Source: Pseudoalteromonas atlantica
Lineage (GTDB): Bacteria; Pseudomonadota; Gammaproteobacteria; Enterobacterales; Alteromonadaceae
Length of the DNA: 64,000 nucleotides
Direction: 5' to 3'
Assembly: GCA_007988745.1 (NCBI GenBank)
Contig: BJUT01000001.1
Span: 248,001 to 312,000 of the forward strand
The translations under genes were made by a program, and so were the position numbers. The notes under the pieces were generated by a model, which was not told the origin of the DNA, made no database searches, and saw only the letters and a program-made list of their open reading frames with translations. Below are positions 1 through 8,790 of this stretch, one piece after another; position 1 is the stretch's first letter; each line of letters starts with the position of its first letter.

Positions 1-205
1 CAAAGTCTTCAGAAACGGTCATGCCTAGTACACCCATTTCGCCCATTTGCGGCCAAAGCTGATTAGGAAACGCGTTGTCCATATCGGTTTGTTCAGCCAG
101 TGGTGCAATCTCTTGGCTTGCAAAGCTATTTACGTGGTCGCGGATCATATCGGCGGTTTCGCCAAGGCCAAAGTTCATCTCTTTATAAAGTGAAATAGTG
201 CTCAT
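1..205 (-). CDS. liuA: Isovaleryl-CoA dehydrogenase, N-terminal part (runs off the window)
   Basis: Partial gene entering from the left edge; only the first ~68 codons are visible, starting MSTISLYKEMNFGLGE. An acyl-CoA dehydrogenase N-terminal helical domain follows (DMIRDHVNSFASQEIAPLAE, then FPNQLWPQMGEMGVLGM). This opening is typical of isovaleryl-CoA dehydrogenase, the FAD enzyme of leucine breakdown that oxidises isovaleryl-CoA to 3-methylcrotonyl-CoA. It lies 48 bp downstream of liuR on the same strand, the usual liuR-liuA order in gammaproteobacteria. The catalytic glutamate lies outside the window, so the exact acyl-CoA specificity rests on the N-terminus and context. Confidence 0.82.
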   Translation of the reverse strand, partial: MSTISLYKEMNFGLGETADMIRDHVNSFASQEIAPLAEQTDMDNAFPNQLWPQMGEMGVLGMTVSEDF

Positions 206-253
206 GATTCATTCCTGTGTGTGTTGTCAGTGTGTTTTTATTATTAAAATAGG

Positions 254-688
254 CTACTCGTCTATTTTATTGAGTGTGTCTCTGCAGCGGCGCTCCGCTG
301 TCACTAGTTCCATAAGCACAACTTTTATGTCGTCCATTTGCTGAGAAAGGTCGGCTTTTTTCTCTGCTATTAAATCGAGCATAGTCACCAGCTGTTTAGC
401 GCTAGATTTATCAGCGTCGTACAGTTCAAACAAACGGCCTGTTTCAGCCAATGTAAAGCCTAAGCGTTTGCCACGCAGTATTAGTTTTAAGCGAACTTTG
501 TCGCGTTTTGAATAAATACGGGTTTGGCCATTGCGCTCTGGGCTTACTAAACCTTGGTCTTCGTAAAAACGAATAGAGCGGGTGGTAATATCAAACTCTT
601 TAGCTAAATCGCTAATACTAAAGGTTTGATCGTTACTGCTTGGCGCTTTTGCAGAACTTGCAAAGTTTGTTTGGTTATTTGGTTTCAT
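254..688 (-). CDS. liuR: MerR-family regulator of branched-chain amino acid catabolism
   Basis: A 144-residue MerR protein. The winged-helix DNA-binding part is at about residues 22-92, with the hallmark ITTRSIRFYEDQGLVSPER followed by RIYSKRDKVRLKLILRGKRLGFTL in the second helix pair. A C-terminal dimerisation coiled coil runs at about 100-143. The N-terminal ~20 residues are a disordered Ser/Asn-rich tail. The start at 688 has GAGGTAA upstream. It is divergent from the valine cluster and just upstream of liuA, which is the published LiuR arrangement. LiuR is known to control leucine/isovalerate genes from palindromes of the TTTACGTAAAC type, and such a site lies 40-60 bp upstream. There is no cysteine cluster, so it is not a metal sensor. 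Confidence 0.85.
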   Translation of the reverse strand: MKPNNQTNFASSAKAPSSNDQTFSISDLAKEFDITTRSIRFYEDQGLVSPERNGQTRIYSKRDKVRLKLILRGKRLGFTLAETGRLFELYDADKSSAKQLVTMLDLIAEKKADLSQQMDDIKVVLMELVTAERRCRDTLNKIDE

Positions 689-728
689 AGTTGTGTTTAC
701 CTCATTCGAATAACTCCAATATAAGTGA

Positions 729-747
729 AGTTTACGTAAAGGTAAAG
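729..747 (-). promoter_or_regulatory. LiuR-like operator upstream of liuR
   Basis: AGTTTACGTAAAGGTAAAG, containing the palindromic core TTTACGTAAA, which matches the published LiuR motif. On the minus strand it falls between a possible -35 (TTTACC) and a -10-like TATATT. A location inside the spacer is what MerR activators use. Assigned by motif and position only. Confidence 0.65.
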
Positions 748-903
748 CTTGGTGTGGTATGAAACTATTTATAAAGGAGTGTTGATGTGAAATGTTAAAT
801 TATATTATTAATATTCAATAGTTTATTTTTATTAATTGTTCACTTCGCCGTTACTGGAAAATAATGCTTACACTTTTAAAACTAAAAATTAAACGCTTTT
901 TAG

Positions 904-931
904 TTGACGTTAGCGTAAACGTTAGTATTGT
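904..931 (+). promoter_or_regulatory. Candidate LiuR-controlled promoter of the valine/isoleucine cluster
   Basis: TTGACG at 904 and TATTGT at 926 are separated by 16 bp. The spacer holds GACGTTAGCGTAAACGTTAG, a palindrome resembling the LiuR operator upstream of liuR. It lies about 90 bp before the thiolase start. The spacing and the operator position are inferences from motif reading. Confidence 0.55.
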
Positions 932-1018
932 GTAAGGGTGTTAAACAATAAATGAATACTAAATTAATAGAGCAAATATTCTAACAACTATTTGCATATA
1001 AATACAACGGAGTTAATT

Positions 1019-2200
1019 ATGACTTTAGAATCAGTGGTAATTGTAGCAGCAAAGCGTACGCCAATGGGCGGGTTTATGGGCGCATTGACCGATGCACAAT
1101 CTACCGAGCTTGGCGCAACCGCCATTGCAAGTGCGCTTGCACAAACTGGTTTAGCAAATGATGCAATAGATGAAGTAATTATGGGCTGTGTATTGCCGGC
1201 GGGCCTTGGCCAAGCGCCAGCACGCCAAGCAATGTTAAAAGCAGGCCTTGCTCTGGGCACGGGTGCTACCACCATTAATAAAGTATGTGGCTCTGGTTTA
1301 AAAGCCGCCATGCTCGCTAACGACTTAATTAAAGCGGGCTCAATTAGCAGTGCAATTGCTGGTGGCATGGAAAGCATGAGTAACGCACCGTATTTTATAC
1401 CTAAAGCACGTGGCGGTATGCGTATGGGCCACGGCGAAATTAAAGATCATATGATGAGCGATGGCCTAGAAGATGCTTACGATAACAAAGCAATGGGCTG
1501 TTTTGCACAAGATACTGCCGATGAGTACGGCATTGGCCGTGAGCAAATGGATGAGTTTGCACTTAGCTCTTTAAGTAAAGCTAATGCGGCAATTGAAAAC
1601 GGCAGCTTTGAAAACGAAATTGCGCCGCACACCATAAAAACTCGCAAAGGCGATGTAACCGTATCGGTTGATGAGCAACCCGGTAATGCCCGCCCAGAAA
1701 AAATACCAAGCCTGCGTGCTGCCTTTAAAAAAGACGGCACCATCACTGCGGCTAATTCATCGTCAATTTCTGATGGTGGCGCAGCGCTTATATTAATGAG
1801 CGAATCAAAAGCTAAAGAGCAAGGCTTAACACCGCTTTGTAAAATTGTAGCGCACAGCACGCACTCTCAAAAACCAAGCGAATTTACTGTAGCACCTGTG
1901 GGCGCTATGAACAGTGTGCTTGAAAAAGCAGGCTGGACAACTGCTGATGTTGACCTGTGGGAAATTAACGAAGCCTTTGCCATGGTTACCATGCTTGCTA
2001 TTAACGAATTAACACTTGATGAGAGCAAAGTAAACGTAAACGGTGGGGCGTGTGCACTTGGCCACCCAATTGGTGCCAGCGGCGCGAGAATTTTAGTCAC
2101 GCTTATTCACGCACTTAAAAACCGTGGCCTTAAAAAAGGAATTGCGTCTTTATGTATTGGTGGCGGCGAAGCTGTAGCAATGGCTGTAGAGGCTTACTAA
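1019..2200 (+). CDS. Acetyl-CoA C-acyltransferase (thiolase)
   Basis: A 393-residue thiolase. Start chosen at the ATG at 1019 (MTLESVVIVAAKRTPMGGFMG), because ACGGAG precedes it; an upstream in-frame TTG has no ribosome binding site. The nucleophilic cysteine is in INKVCGSGLKAAM (about residue 88). The C-terminal catalytic motifs NGGACALGHPIGASGARI and CIGGGEAVAM are present, so His and the second Cys are intact. The full length is normal for a biosynthetic/degradative thiolase. In this cluster it probably cleaves 2-methylacetoacetyl-CoA (isoleucine) or acetoacetyl-CoA (leucine). Sequence alone does not choose between these, so no symbol is given. It is separated from mmsA by a terminator-like hairpin. 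Confidence 0.93.
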   Translation: MTLESVVIVAAKRTPMGGFMGALTDAQSTELGATAIASALAQTGLANDAIDEVIMGCVLPAGLGQAPARQAMLKAGLALGTGATTINKVCGSGLKAAMLANDLIKAGSISSAIAGGMESMSNAPYFIPKARGGMRMGHGEIKDHMMSDGLEDAYDNKAMGCFAQDTADEYGIGREQMDEFALSSLSKANAAIENGSFENEIAPHTIKTRKGDVTVSVDEQPGNARPEKIPSLRAAFKKDGTITAANSSSISDGGAALILMSESKAKEQGLTPLCKIVAHSTHSQKPSEFTVAPVGAMNSVLEKAGWTTADVDLWEINEAFAMVTMLAINELTLDESKVNVNGGACALGHPIGASGARILVTLIHALKNRGLKKGIASLCIGGGEAVAMAVEAY

Positions 2201-2230
2201 CAAAAAAGTTAATTAACTAACAGCAACTAA

Positions 2231-2272
2231 AATGCACCGTACTCATACTAATAACAAAACGGTGCCATTTTT
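2231..2272 (+). terminator. Terminator-like hairpin between thiolase and mmsA
   Basis: GCACCGT at 2234-2240 pairs with ACGGTGC at 2259-2265, followed by CATTTTTT. The loop is 18 nt, so it is a weak Rho-independent form. It sits inside the catabolic cluster and may cause partial termination after the thiolase. Confidence 0.55.
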
Positions 2273-2303
2273 TAAAAGAACACACTAACAACAGGATTTA
2301 CCT

Positions 2304-3794
2304 ATGCACCAAGTTCCACTACTTATAAATGGCGAATTTGTTCAGTCGGCTTCAAACGAGCTTATTGATGTAATTAACCCAGCAAACCAAGAAGTACTTG
2401 CGCAAGTTCCATGTACTACCGACTCAGAAATGGATGCAGCTATTGCCTCGGCCTCAGAAACATTTAAAACATGGAAAGATGTGCCCATTACCGAGCGTGC
2501 CCGCATTATGATGAAATACGCGGCGCTGTTAAAAGAGCACCACGATGAGCTTGCGACCATTATTTGCCACGAACTAGGTAAAACGTTTGAAGATGCAAAA
2601 GGCGATGTATGGCGCGGTATTGAAGTAGTAGAACAAGCAGCTAACGCACCATCACTAATGATGGGCGAAACAATGGAAAATGTTGCCCGTAAAATCGATA
2701 CCTATTCTTACATGCAGCCCCTTGGCGTATGTGCAGGCATTACGCCGTTTAACTTTCCGGCGATGATCCCACTTTGGATGTTTCCGCTAGCTATTGTATG
2801 TGGTAACACCTTTATTTTAAAACCCTCTGAGCAAGACCCACTCACACCAATGCGTTTAGCTGAGCTATTTATTGAAGCCGGCGCACCAAAAGGCGTATTA
2901 CAAGTGGTTCATGGTACAAAACCGCAAGTAGACCGCTTATTAGAAGACAAAGCCGTACGTGCAATTTCGTTTGTGGGCTCGTGTGGTGTAGGTGCATACA
3001 TTTATTCTAAAGGCACACAAAACCTTAAGCGCGTACAAGCGTGTGTGGGTGCTAAAAATCACATGGTTATTATGCCAGATGCGAGTAAATCACACGTGGT
3101 AAATAACCTAGTTGGCGCATCGGTTGGTGCAGCAGGCCAGCGTTGTATGGGTATTTCGGTGGCTGTGTTTGTAGGGCAAGCAAGTGAGTGGGTAGATGAA
3201 ATAAAAGCTGGCTTTGAAAACGTACGCCCAGGCGTGTGGGATGACAAAAACGCAGCCTACGGCCCACAAACATCAAAACCAGCAAAAGAGCGTATTTTAT
3301 CGCTTATAGCAAGCGGTAAGGAGCAAGGCGCCACCTGTTTAATTGATGGTTCAAACTACACAGTAGAGGGCTTTGAACAAGGTAACTGGGTTGGCCCAAC
3401 ATTATTTACCGACGTTACAAAAGAAATGGACTTATACAAAGAAGAAATCTTTGGCCCTGTGCTTGCCTGTATGTTTGTAGATACGCTTGATGAGGCAATT
3501 GCCCTTATTAACGAAAGCCCGTACGGCAACGGTACCTCGTTATTTACCTCAAGTGGCGCTGCGGCTCGTAAATTTCAAAATGAAATTGAAGTAGGCCAAG
3601 TGGGTATTAATGTGCCTATTCCGGTGCCGCTGCCGTTTTTCTCGTTTACGGGCTGGAAAGGCTCGTTTTACGGCGATACACACACTTATGGTAAGCAAGG
3701 TATACGTTTTTACACAGAAACTAAAACCATTACCTCACGTTGGTTTGAAGACGACATCGCTTCAGGTCCAAACATGAGCATTAATTTAAAATAA
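2304..3794 (+). CDS. mmsA: Methylmalonate-semialdehyde dehydrogenase (CoA-acylating)
   Basis: A 496-residue aldehyde dehydrogenase of the MMSDH type. It converts methylmalonate semialdehyde to propionyl-CoA with NAD and CoA, the last step of valine catabolism. Family signs include [19 protein letters not shown] in the NAD-binding region, [10 protein letters not shown], the glycine-rich [13 protein letters not shown], and [11 protein letters not shown] with the catalytic cysteine (about residue 282). The C-terminal [10 protein letters not shown] is typical of MMSDH. The ATG at 2304 has AGGATTT upstream. It sits in the same cluster as mmsB, which makes its substrate two steps upstream of the product CoA ester. 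Confidence 0.95.
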   Translation: MHQVPLLINGEFVQSASNELIDVINPANQEVLAQVPCTTDSEMDAAIASASETFKTWKDVPITERARIMMKYAALLKEHHDELATIICHELGKTFEDAKGDVWRGIEVVEQAANAPSLMMGETMENVARKIDTYSYMQPLGVCAGITPFNFPAMIPLWMFPLAIVCGNTFILKPSEQDPLTPMRLAELFIEAGAPKGVLQVVHGTKPQVDRLLEDKAVRAISFVGSCGVGAYIYSKGTQNLKRVQACVGAKNHMVIMPDASKSHVVNNLVGASVGAAGQRCMGISVAVFVGQASEWVDEIKAGFENVRPGVWDDKNAAYGPQTSKPAKERILSLIASGKEQGATCLIDGSNYTVEGFEQGNWVGPTLFTDVTKEMDLYKEEIFGPVLACMFVDTLDEAIALINESPYGNGTSLFTSSGAAARKFQNEIEVGQVGINVPIPVPLPFFSFTGWKGSFYGDTHTYGKQGIRFYTETKTITSRWFEDDIASGPNMSINLK

Positions 3795-3820
3795 ACACAC
3801 TCAAAAATAATAATAAAGAA

Positions 3821-3882
3821 GGGCGCAAAGGCTAAACCCGCTGACAAGCAACTAGAACACACACATCAGCCTTTGCCGCTCT
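3821..3882 (+). other. Long imperfect hairpin between mmsA and the acyl-CoA dehydrogenase
   Basis: GCGCAAAGGCT (3824-3834) pairs with AGCCTTTGC plus GC (3868-3879) around a loop of more than 30 nt. There is no T-run after it, so it is more likely an RNA-processing or stability element in the polycistronic message than a terminator. Confidence 0.4.
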
Positions 3883-3935
3883 TCACTCATTTACCCTAAT
3901 GGGACACACTAACAACACAATTAAAGAGGTCTACC

Positions 3936-5093
3936 ATGGACTTTAACTTATCAGAAGATCAACAAGCCTTTGCAGAAACTGCACGCCAATTTGCAGAATC
4001 AGAACTTGCTCCACATGCAGCAAAGTGGGATCGCGAGCATATTTTTCCTAAAGATACGATTAAAGCGGCGGGCGAGCTTGGCTTTTGCGGTTTATACACG
4101 CCAGAGGAAGCCGGCGGCCTTGGTTTATCACGTTTAGATTCAAGCATTATATTTGAGCAGCTTGCGATGGGCTGTACAGCTACAACGGCCATGCTAACTA
4201 TTCATAATATGGCTACGTGGATGGTAGCTAGTTTTGGTACAGATGCAGTTAAAGACACATACGTAGAACAATTAGTAATGGGCGAGCTACTTGCCTCTTA
4301 TTGTTTAACTGAGCCTGGCTCAGGCTCAGATGCGGCATCACTAAAAACAAAAGCCGTACTTGAGGGTGATGAGTACGTTATTAACGGCTCAAAAATGTTT
4401 ATATCGGGTGCGGGCGAAACCGAAGTATTAGTAGTAATGGCACGTACCGGTGGCGAAGGCGCTGCGGGTATTTCGGCATTTGTAGTCCCTGCCGACGCAC
4501 AAGGCGTTGAGTACGGTAAAGCAGAAGAAAAAATGGGTTGGAACGCACAACCAACACGCTTAATTAGTTTTGAAGATGTGCGTATTCCGGCGCATAACTT
4601 ATTAGGTAAAGAGGGCGAAGGCTTTAAATTTGCCATGCAAGGCCTAGATGGCGGGCGTATTAATATTGCCACGTGCTCAATTGGTACAGCACAAGCTGCG
4701 CTAAACACGGCAAAAGAGTACTTAAAAGAGCGTACTCAATTTGGTAAGCCTTTGGCTGCTTTTCAGGCGTTGCAATTTAAAATTGCAGATATGAACACTG
4801 AGCTTGTAGCTGCACGCCAAATGGTAAGGCTTGCGGCATTTAAACTTGATACCGGCGATAGTGAAAAAACCACCTATTGCGCCATGGCTAAACGCTTTGC
4901 CACCGACGTTGGCTTTACTGTGTGTAACGAGGCACTGCAAGTACATGGTGGTTACGGTTACATAAAAGAATACCCGCTTGAGCGCCATGTACGTGATGTA
5001 CGCGTTCATCAAATTTTAGAAGGTACTAACGAAATTATGCGTGTAATTATAGCGCGCCGTATTTTAGCCGAGTCTGCAAGCGACGTTTTATAA
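3936..5093 (+). CDS. Acyl-CoA dehydrogenase, probably isobutyryl-CoA dehydrogenase
   Basis: A 385-residue FAD-dependent acyl-CoA dehydrogenase, complete over its N-terminal, middle and C-terminal domains. CLTEPGSGSDAASLKTKA is the flavin/substrate loop of the middle domain. FGKPLAAFQALQFKIADM and the C-terminal QILEGTNEIMRVIIARRIL hold the conserved helices. In the isobutyryl/short-branched subfamily the catalytic base Glu lies in the C-terminal YPLERHVRDVRVHQILEGTN region, and a Glu is present there. The likely reaction is isobutyryl-CoA to methacrylyl-CoA, because a crotonase, a 3-hydroxyisobutyryl-CoA hydrolase and mmsB follow in order. The start has AGAGGT upstream. 2-methylbutyryl-CoA is a plausible additional substrate. 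Confidence 0.9.
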   Translation: MDFNLSEDQQAFAETARQFAESELAPHAAKWDREHIFPKDTIKAAGELGFCGLYTPEEAGGLGLSRLDSSIIFEQLAMGCTATTAMLTIHNMATWMVASFGTDAVKDTYVEQLVMGELLASYCLTEPGSGSDAASLKTKAVLEGDEYVINGSKMFISGAGETEVLVVMARTGGEGAAGISAFVVPADAQGVEYGKAEEKMGWNAQPTRLISFEDVRIPAHNLLGKEGEGFKFAMQGLDGGRINIATCSIGTAQAALNTAKEYLKERTQFGKPLAAFQALQFKIADMNTELVAARQMVRLAAFKLDTGDSEKTTYCAMAKRFATDVGFTVCNEALQVHGGYGYIKEYPLERHVRDVRVHQILEGTNEIMRVIIARRILAESASDVL

Positions 5094-5103
5094 GGAGCAA
5101 GTT

Positions 5104-5889
5104 ATGTCACAATCTAACCCGAGTATTGAACTGACTACCGAAGGCCATGTTGCTATTTTAACTATGTCTAACCCACCAGCTAATACCTGGACAAAAGACA
5201 CCTTAATAGATTTAAAAAACAAAGTTAACGAGCTTAATAACAATAAAAATATTTATGCCTTAGTGCTTACTGGCGAAGGCGAGAAGTTTTTTAGCGCCGG
5301 GGCCGATTTAAACGTATTTGCTAGTGGCGATAAAGGCGTTGCCGCTGATATGTCGCGTGTATTTGGTGAAGCCTTTGAAGCACTGACTAATTTTACAGGG
5401 GTGTCGGTTGCGGCCATCAACGGTTATGCCATGGGCGGCGGGCTAGAAGTAGCGCTTGCGTGTGATATACGCATAGCAGAAGAGCAAGCACAAATGGCGC
5501 TACCTGAAGCAAAAGTGGGTTTGTTACCGTGCGCGGGTGGCACGCAAAATTTAGCATGGCTTGTAGGTGAAGGCTGGGCAAAACGCATGATTTTATGTGG
5601 CGAGCGCTTAAAAGCCGATAAAGCCCTGCAAATTGGCTTAGTAGAGGAAGTAGTCCCACAAGGGGAAAGCTTTGCAGCGGCGTTAAAACTTGCCAACCAA
5701 GTAAGCGAACAAAGCCCAAGCTCGGTAGCTGCATGTAAAACACTAATTCAAAAAGGGCGACATCAACCTATGGCAAGTGTATTACCACTTGAGCGTGAAT
5801 TGTTTGTAGGGCTGTTTGATACACAAGATCAACAAGAGGGCGTTAATGCCTTTTTAGAAAAACGCCGCGCTAATTGGGTAAATGGCTAA
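5104..5889 (+). CDS. Enoyl-CoA hydratase (crotonase family)
   Basis: A 261-residue crotonase protein. The oxyanion-hole segment is KFFSAGADLNVF (about residues 60-71). Both catalytic glutamates are visible, in MGGGLEVALACDIRIA and in MALPEAKVGLLPCAGGTQ, as in active hydratases. The predicted reaction is hydration of methacrylyl-CoA to 3-hydroxyisobutyryl-CoA, with tiglyl-CoA a possible second substrate. The gene starts 10 bp after the dehydrogenase stop with an AAGGAG site. Its stop overlaps the start of the next gene (TAATG), so the hydratase and hydrolase are probably translationally coupled. Confidence 0.9.
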   Translation: MSQSNPSIELTTEGHVAILTMSNPPANTWTKDTLIDLKNKVNELNNNKNIYALVLTGEGEKFFSAGADLNVFASGDKGVAADMSRVFGEAFEALTNFTGVSVAAINGYAMGGGLEVALACDIRIAEEQAQMALPEAKVGLLPCAGGTQNLAWLVGEGWAKRMILCGERLKADKALQIGLVEEVVPQGESFAAALKLANQVSEQSPSSVAACKTLIQKGRHQPMASVLPLERELFVGLFDTQDQQEGVNAFLEKRRANWVNG

Positions 5890-7040
5890 TGAGTAATTTA
5901 ACGTTATTAAATAATGCCGATGACCCCGTGCTATTTGAAACGGCAAGTGCAGCAAACGGCAGCTTAATTGGGGTTATTACACTCAACGTACCTAAAGCAT
6001 TAAACGCCCTTAATTTTGACATGATCAAATTACTTGAGCCGCAGCTGCGCGCTTGGCAAAGCGATGATGCAATTGCAATGGTATTGTTAAAAGGCGCAGG
6101 GGATAAAGCATTTTGCGCCGGTGGCGATGTAGTGAGTCTTCATCATGCAATGGCGCAAGGTAAACCAACAAGCTTAGTGGAAGACTTTTTTACCCTAGAG
6201 TACCGGCTTGACTACCTTATTCATTGCTACGAAAAACCACTTTTAGTATGGGGTAATGGCATTGTTATGGGCGGTGGTTTAGGCCTAATGGCCGGTGCTA
6301 GCCACCGCGTAGTAACCGAAACATCGCGCATTGCTATGCCAGAGCAAACCATAGGCTTATACCCAGATGTAGGCGGTAGTTACTTTTTGCATAAAATGCC
6401 ACAAGGTGTGGGGCTATTTTTAGGGTTAACATCGGCCTCTATTAATTGTGAAGATGCACGCTTTGTATCGCTTGCCGATCACTTTATCGACAGCACTATA
6501 TATGATGCCATGCTAGCGCAAATTTTAGCGGCTAAGTGGGGCAAAACCGCAAGTTTAAATCATGAGCGTTTGACTAAATTATTAACCGATTTAGATAACC
6601 AATCTGAACGTATGCCCAAAGGCAATATTAAAGCTAACTTAGCAACCATTCAAAAATTAGCTGAATTTAATACGCTACAAGAACAAGTTGATTATATTTT
6701 AGGCCTAGCTACTGACGATAAATGGCTGCAACGCGCCCAAAAATCACTTAAGCATGGTTGCCCACTAAGTTGCGCGCTAGTAAGTGAGCAGCTAAAAGCC
6801 AGTAAAGGCAAAAGCTTACTAGCGTGTTTTAAAATGGAGCTGGGTATGTCGGTACGCGCTGGCGAAGTAGGTGAATTTCAAGAAGGCGTAAGAGCACTAT
6901 TAATAGATAAAGACGGCGCGCCTAATTGGAAATACAAAACACTGAATGATGTACCACAAGCCATAATAGAGAGCTTTTTTGCTAACCGTTTTGGCGAAAA
7001 TCACCCACTCAATGGCTTAGACACCCCAACACACACATAA
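5889..7040 (+). CDS. 3-hydroxyisobutyryl-CoA hydrolase
   Basis: A 383-residue crotonase-fold hydrolase, longer than true hydratases because of the C-terminal extension typical of HIBYL-CoA hydrolases. Motifs are KAFCAGGDVVSLHHA, MGGGLGLMAGASHRVVTE and AMPEQTIGLYPDVGGSYFL; the GLYPDVG segment marks this subfamily. It releases CoA from 3-hydroxyisobutyryl-CoA, so that MmsB can oxidise free 3-hydroxyisobutyrate. Start chosen at the ATG at 5889, which overlaps the previous stop; an in-frame upstream TTG would lie inside the hydratase gene. Confidence 0.92.
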   Translation: MSNLTLLNNADDPVLFETASAANGSLIGVITLNVPKALNALNFDMIKLLEPQLRAWQSDDAIAMVLLKGAGDKAFCAGGDVVSLHHAMAQGKPTSLVEDFFTLEYRLDYLIHCYEKPLLVWGNGIVMGGGLGLMAGASHRVVTETSRIAMPEQTIGLYPDVGGSYFLHKMPQGVGLFLGLTSASINCEDARFVSLADHFIDSTIYDAMLAQILAAKWGKTASLNHERLTKLLTDLDNQSERMPKGNIKANLATIQKLAEFNTLQEQVDYILGLATDDKWLQRAQKSLKHGCPLSCALVSEQLKASKGKSLLACFKMELGMSVRAGEVGEFQEGVRALLIDKDGAPNWKYKTLNDVPQAIIESFFANRFGENHPLNGLDTPTHT

Positions 7041-7050
7041 AGGAAAGACG

Positions 7051-7950
7051 ATGACTAAACTCAATATTGGTTTTATCGGCTTAGGTAATATGGGCGGCCC
7101 AATGGCGGCTAACTTAATTAAAGCCGGCCATAATGTTACAGCATTTGATTTAAACCAGTCGGTCTTAAATGAACTTGCAAGTAAAGGCGCACACGCAGCT
7201 GATAATGCAAATGCATGTGCAACCAATGCCGATATACTTATTAGTATGTTACCTGCGGGCAAACATGTTAAATCACTTTATTTAGGCAATAACGACGATA
7301 GCGGCTTAATTAATGTGCTTAGCAACAACACCTTAGTGATAGATTGCTCAACAATAGATGCAGAGTCGGCCCGTGTGGTTGGCAGCGCACTTGGCGAGCA
7401 GGGTATTAGCTTTGTAGATGCACCGGTATCGGGCGGTGTTGCTGGAGCAACCGCAGGCACGCTTACGTTTATTGTTGGTGGTAGTAAAGCCGCGTTTAAT
7501 ACCGCACAACCTGTGCTTAATGATATGGGTAAAAACATATTCCATGCAGGCGATATTGGCGCAGGACAAGTTGCAAAAATATGTAACAACATGCTGTTAA
7601 GTATTTTAATGGCAGGTACGAGCGAAGCCCTGCAAATGGGTATTAATAATGGGCTAGATGCAAAAGTACTTAGCGACATTATGACTGCAAGCTCTGGCCG
7701 TAACTGGACCCTTGAACTTTACAACCCATGCCCAGGCGTAATGGATACAGCCCCTGCAAGTAACGATTACAAACCGGGCTTTATGGTCGATTTAATGGCT
7801 AAAGATTTAGGGCTTGCTATGGAAGCCGCGCAGCAAAGTAATTCTGCAACCCCAATGGGTTCAATGGCTAAAAATTTATACACTATGCTACAGCACCAAG
7901 GTGCTGGCAGTGATGATTTTAGCGCCATTTTTAAACTGTTTTCTAAGTAG
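7051..7950 (+). CDS. mmsB: 3-hydroxyisobutyrate dehydrogenase
   Basis: A 299-residue beta-hydroxyacid dehydrogenase. The N-terminal Rossmann motif is FIGLGNMGGPMAANLIKAGH. The substrate-binding signature is DAPVSGGVAGATAGTLTFIV, and the catalytic lysine is in GAGQVAKICNNMLL (about residue 173). It oxidises 3-hydroxyisobutyrate to methylmalonate semialdehyde, the MmsA substrate. It lies 10 bp after the hydrolase with an AAAGGAAAG site. The length is normal for the family. Confidence 0.95.
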   Translation: MTKLNIGFIGLGNMGGPMAANLIKAGHNVTAFDLNQSVLNELASKGAHAADNANACATNADILISMLPAGKHVKSLYLGNNDDSGLINVLSNNTLVIDCSTIDAESARVVGSALGEQGISFVDAPVSGGVAGATAGTLTFIVGGSKAAFNTAQPVLNDMGKNIFHAGDIGAGQVAKICNNMLLSILMAGTSEALQMGINNGLDAKVLSDIMTASSGRNWTLELYNPCPGVMDTAPASNDYKPGFMVDLMAKDLGLAMEAAQQSNSATPMGSMAKNLYTMLQHQGAGSDDFSAIFKLFSK

Positions 7951-7959
7951 GAGCAAGGC

Positions 7960-8730
7960 GTGGAAATTAAAAATAACACGGTAGTAATAACCGGTGGCGC
8001 ACAAGGCTTAGGCTTTGCAATGGCGCAAAAATTTGCCCTTATGGGCGCTAACATCGCACTTATAGATATGGCGCAAGAGTTATTAAACACAGCGTGCGAG
8101 AAACTAACACAGCTGGAAGGTGTATCTGGCACTATTAAAGGCTACGCCGCAAACGTAACTGTTGAGAGCGAAGTAGAAAACGTATTTAATACCATTAAAA
8201 GCGATTTTGGCCACATTGGCGTGCTTATAAACAACGCCGGTATTTTACGCGACGGCATGTTTATAAAAGCTAAAGACGGCAAAGTGGTTAAAAAAATGTC
8301 ACTTGAGCAATTTCAATCAGTGATTGATGTAAACCTGACAGGCGTATTTTTAGCAGGGCGCGAAGCTGCAAGCCACATGATTGAATCAGGCATAGGCGGC
8401 GTAATAGTGAATATGTCGAGCGTAGCGCGCGCGGGTAATATTGGGCAAACAAACTACGCAGCTTCAAAAGCAGGCGTAGTGGCACTTACCACCACATGGG
8501 CTAAAGAGCTTGGCCGCTTTGGTATACGCGTAGGCGCTATTGCACCAGGTGTAATAAGTACCGCCATGACCGACGCCATGAAACCTGAAGCCAAACAGCG
8601 CATGCTTGCAGTAACACCCGTAGGGCGTTTAGGCGAAAGCAACGAAATTGCCCATACCGCACAGTACATAATCGAAAACGACTTTTTCACCGGTCGCGTG
8701 GTTGAAATAGACGGCGGCATTCGTTTGTAA
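7960..8730 (+). CDS. Short-chain dehydrogenase, probably 3-hydroxy-2-methylbutyryl-CoA dehydrogenase
   Basis: A 256-residue classical SDR. The cofactor motif GGAQGLGFAMAQ is at residues ~12-23, NNAGI at ~90, the catalytic Ser is in VNMSSVAR, and the catalytic Tyr/Lys are in TNYAASKAG. It starts with GTG at 7960 after a GGAG site, 10 bp past mmsB. As the last gene of a valine/isoleucine cluster that also has a thiolase, it most likely oxidises 3-hydroxy-2-methylbutyryl-CoA (isoleucine branch). The family alone would also allow a 3-oxoacyl reductase. Confidence 0.8.
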   Translation: MEIKNNTVVITGGAQGLGFAMAQKFALMGANIALIDMAQELLNTACEKLTQLEGVSGTIKGYAANVTVESEVENVFNTIKSDFGHIGVLINNAGILRDGMFIKAKDGKVVKKMSLEQFQSVIDVNLTGVFLAGREAASHMIESGIGGVIVNMSSVARAGNIGQTNYAASKAGVVALTTTWAKELGRFGIRVGAIAPGVISTAMTDAMKPEAKQRMLAVTPVGRLGESNEIAHTAQYIIENDFFTGRVVEIDGGIRL

Positions 8731-8754
8731 ATTAAGTTTTTTACGCTTGAATTT

Positions 8755-8788
8755 AAAAAGCATGGCGCTTGTGGGCTGTGCTTTTTTG
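8755..8788 (+). terminator. Terminator of the valine/isoleucine cluster
   Basis: AAAAAGCA pairs with TGCTTTTTT around a short inner GC pair, 25 bp after the SDR stop. The T-run abuts the reverse-strand stop of the integrase relic, so it can serve both directions. Confidence 0.75.
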
Positions 8789-8790
8789 TT

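Noticed and set aside
988-5743. Several long antisense frames over the valine cluster
   Set aside because: They mirror high-quality coding genes on the other strand, have no ribosome sites and no recognisable domains. They reflect third-position codon bias.
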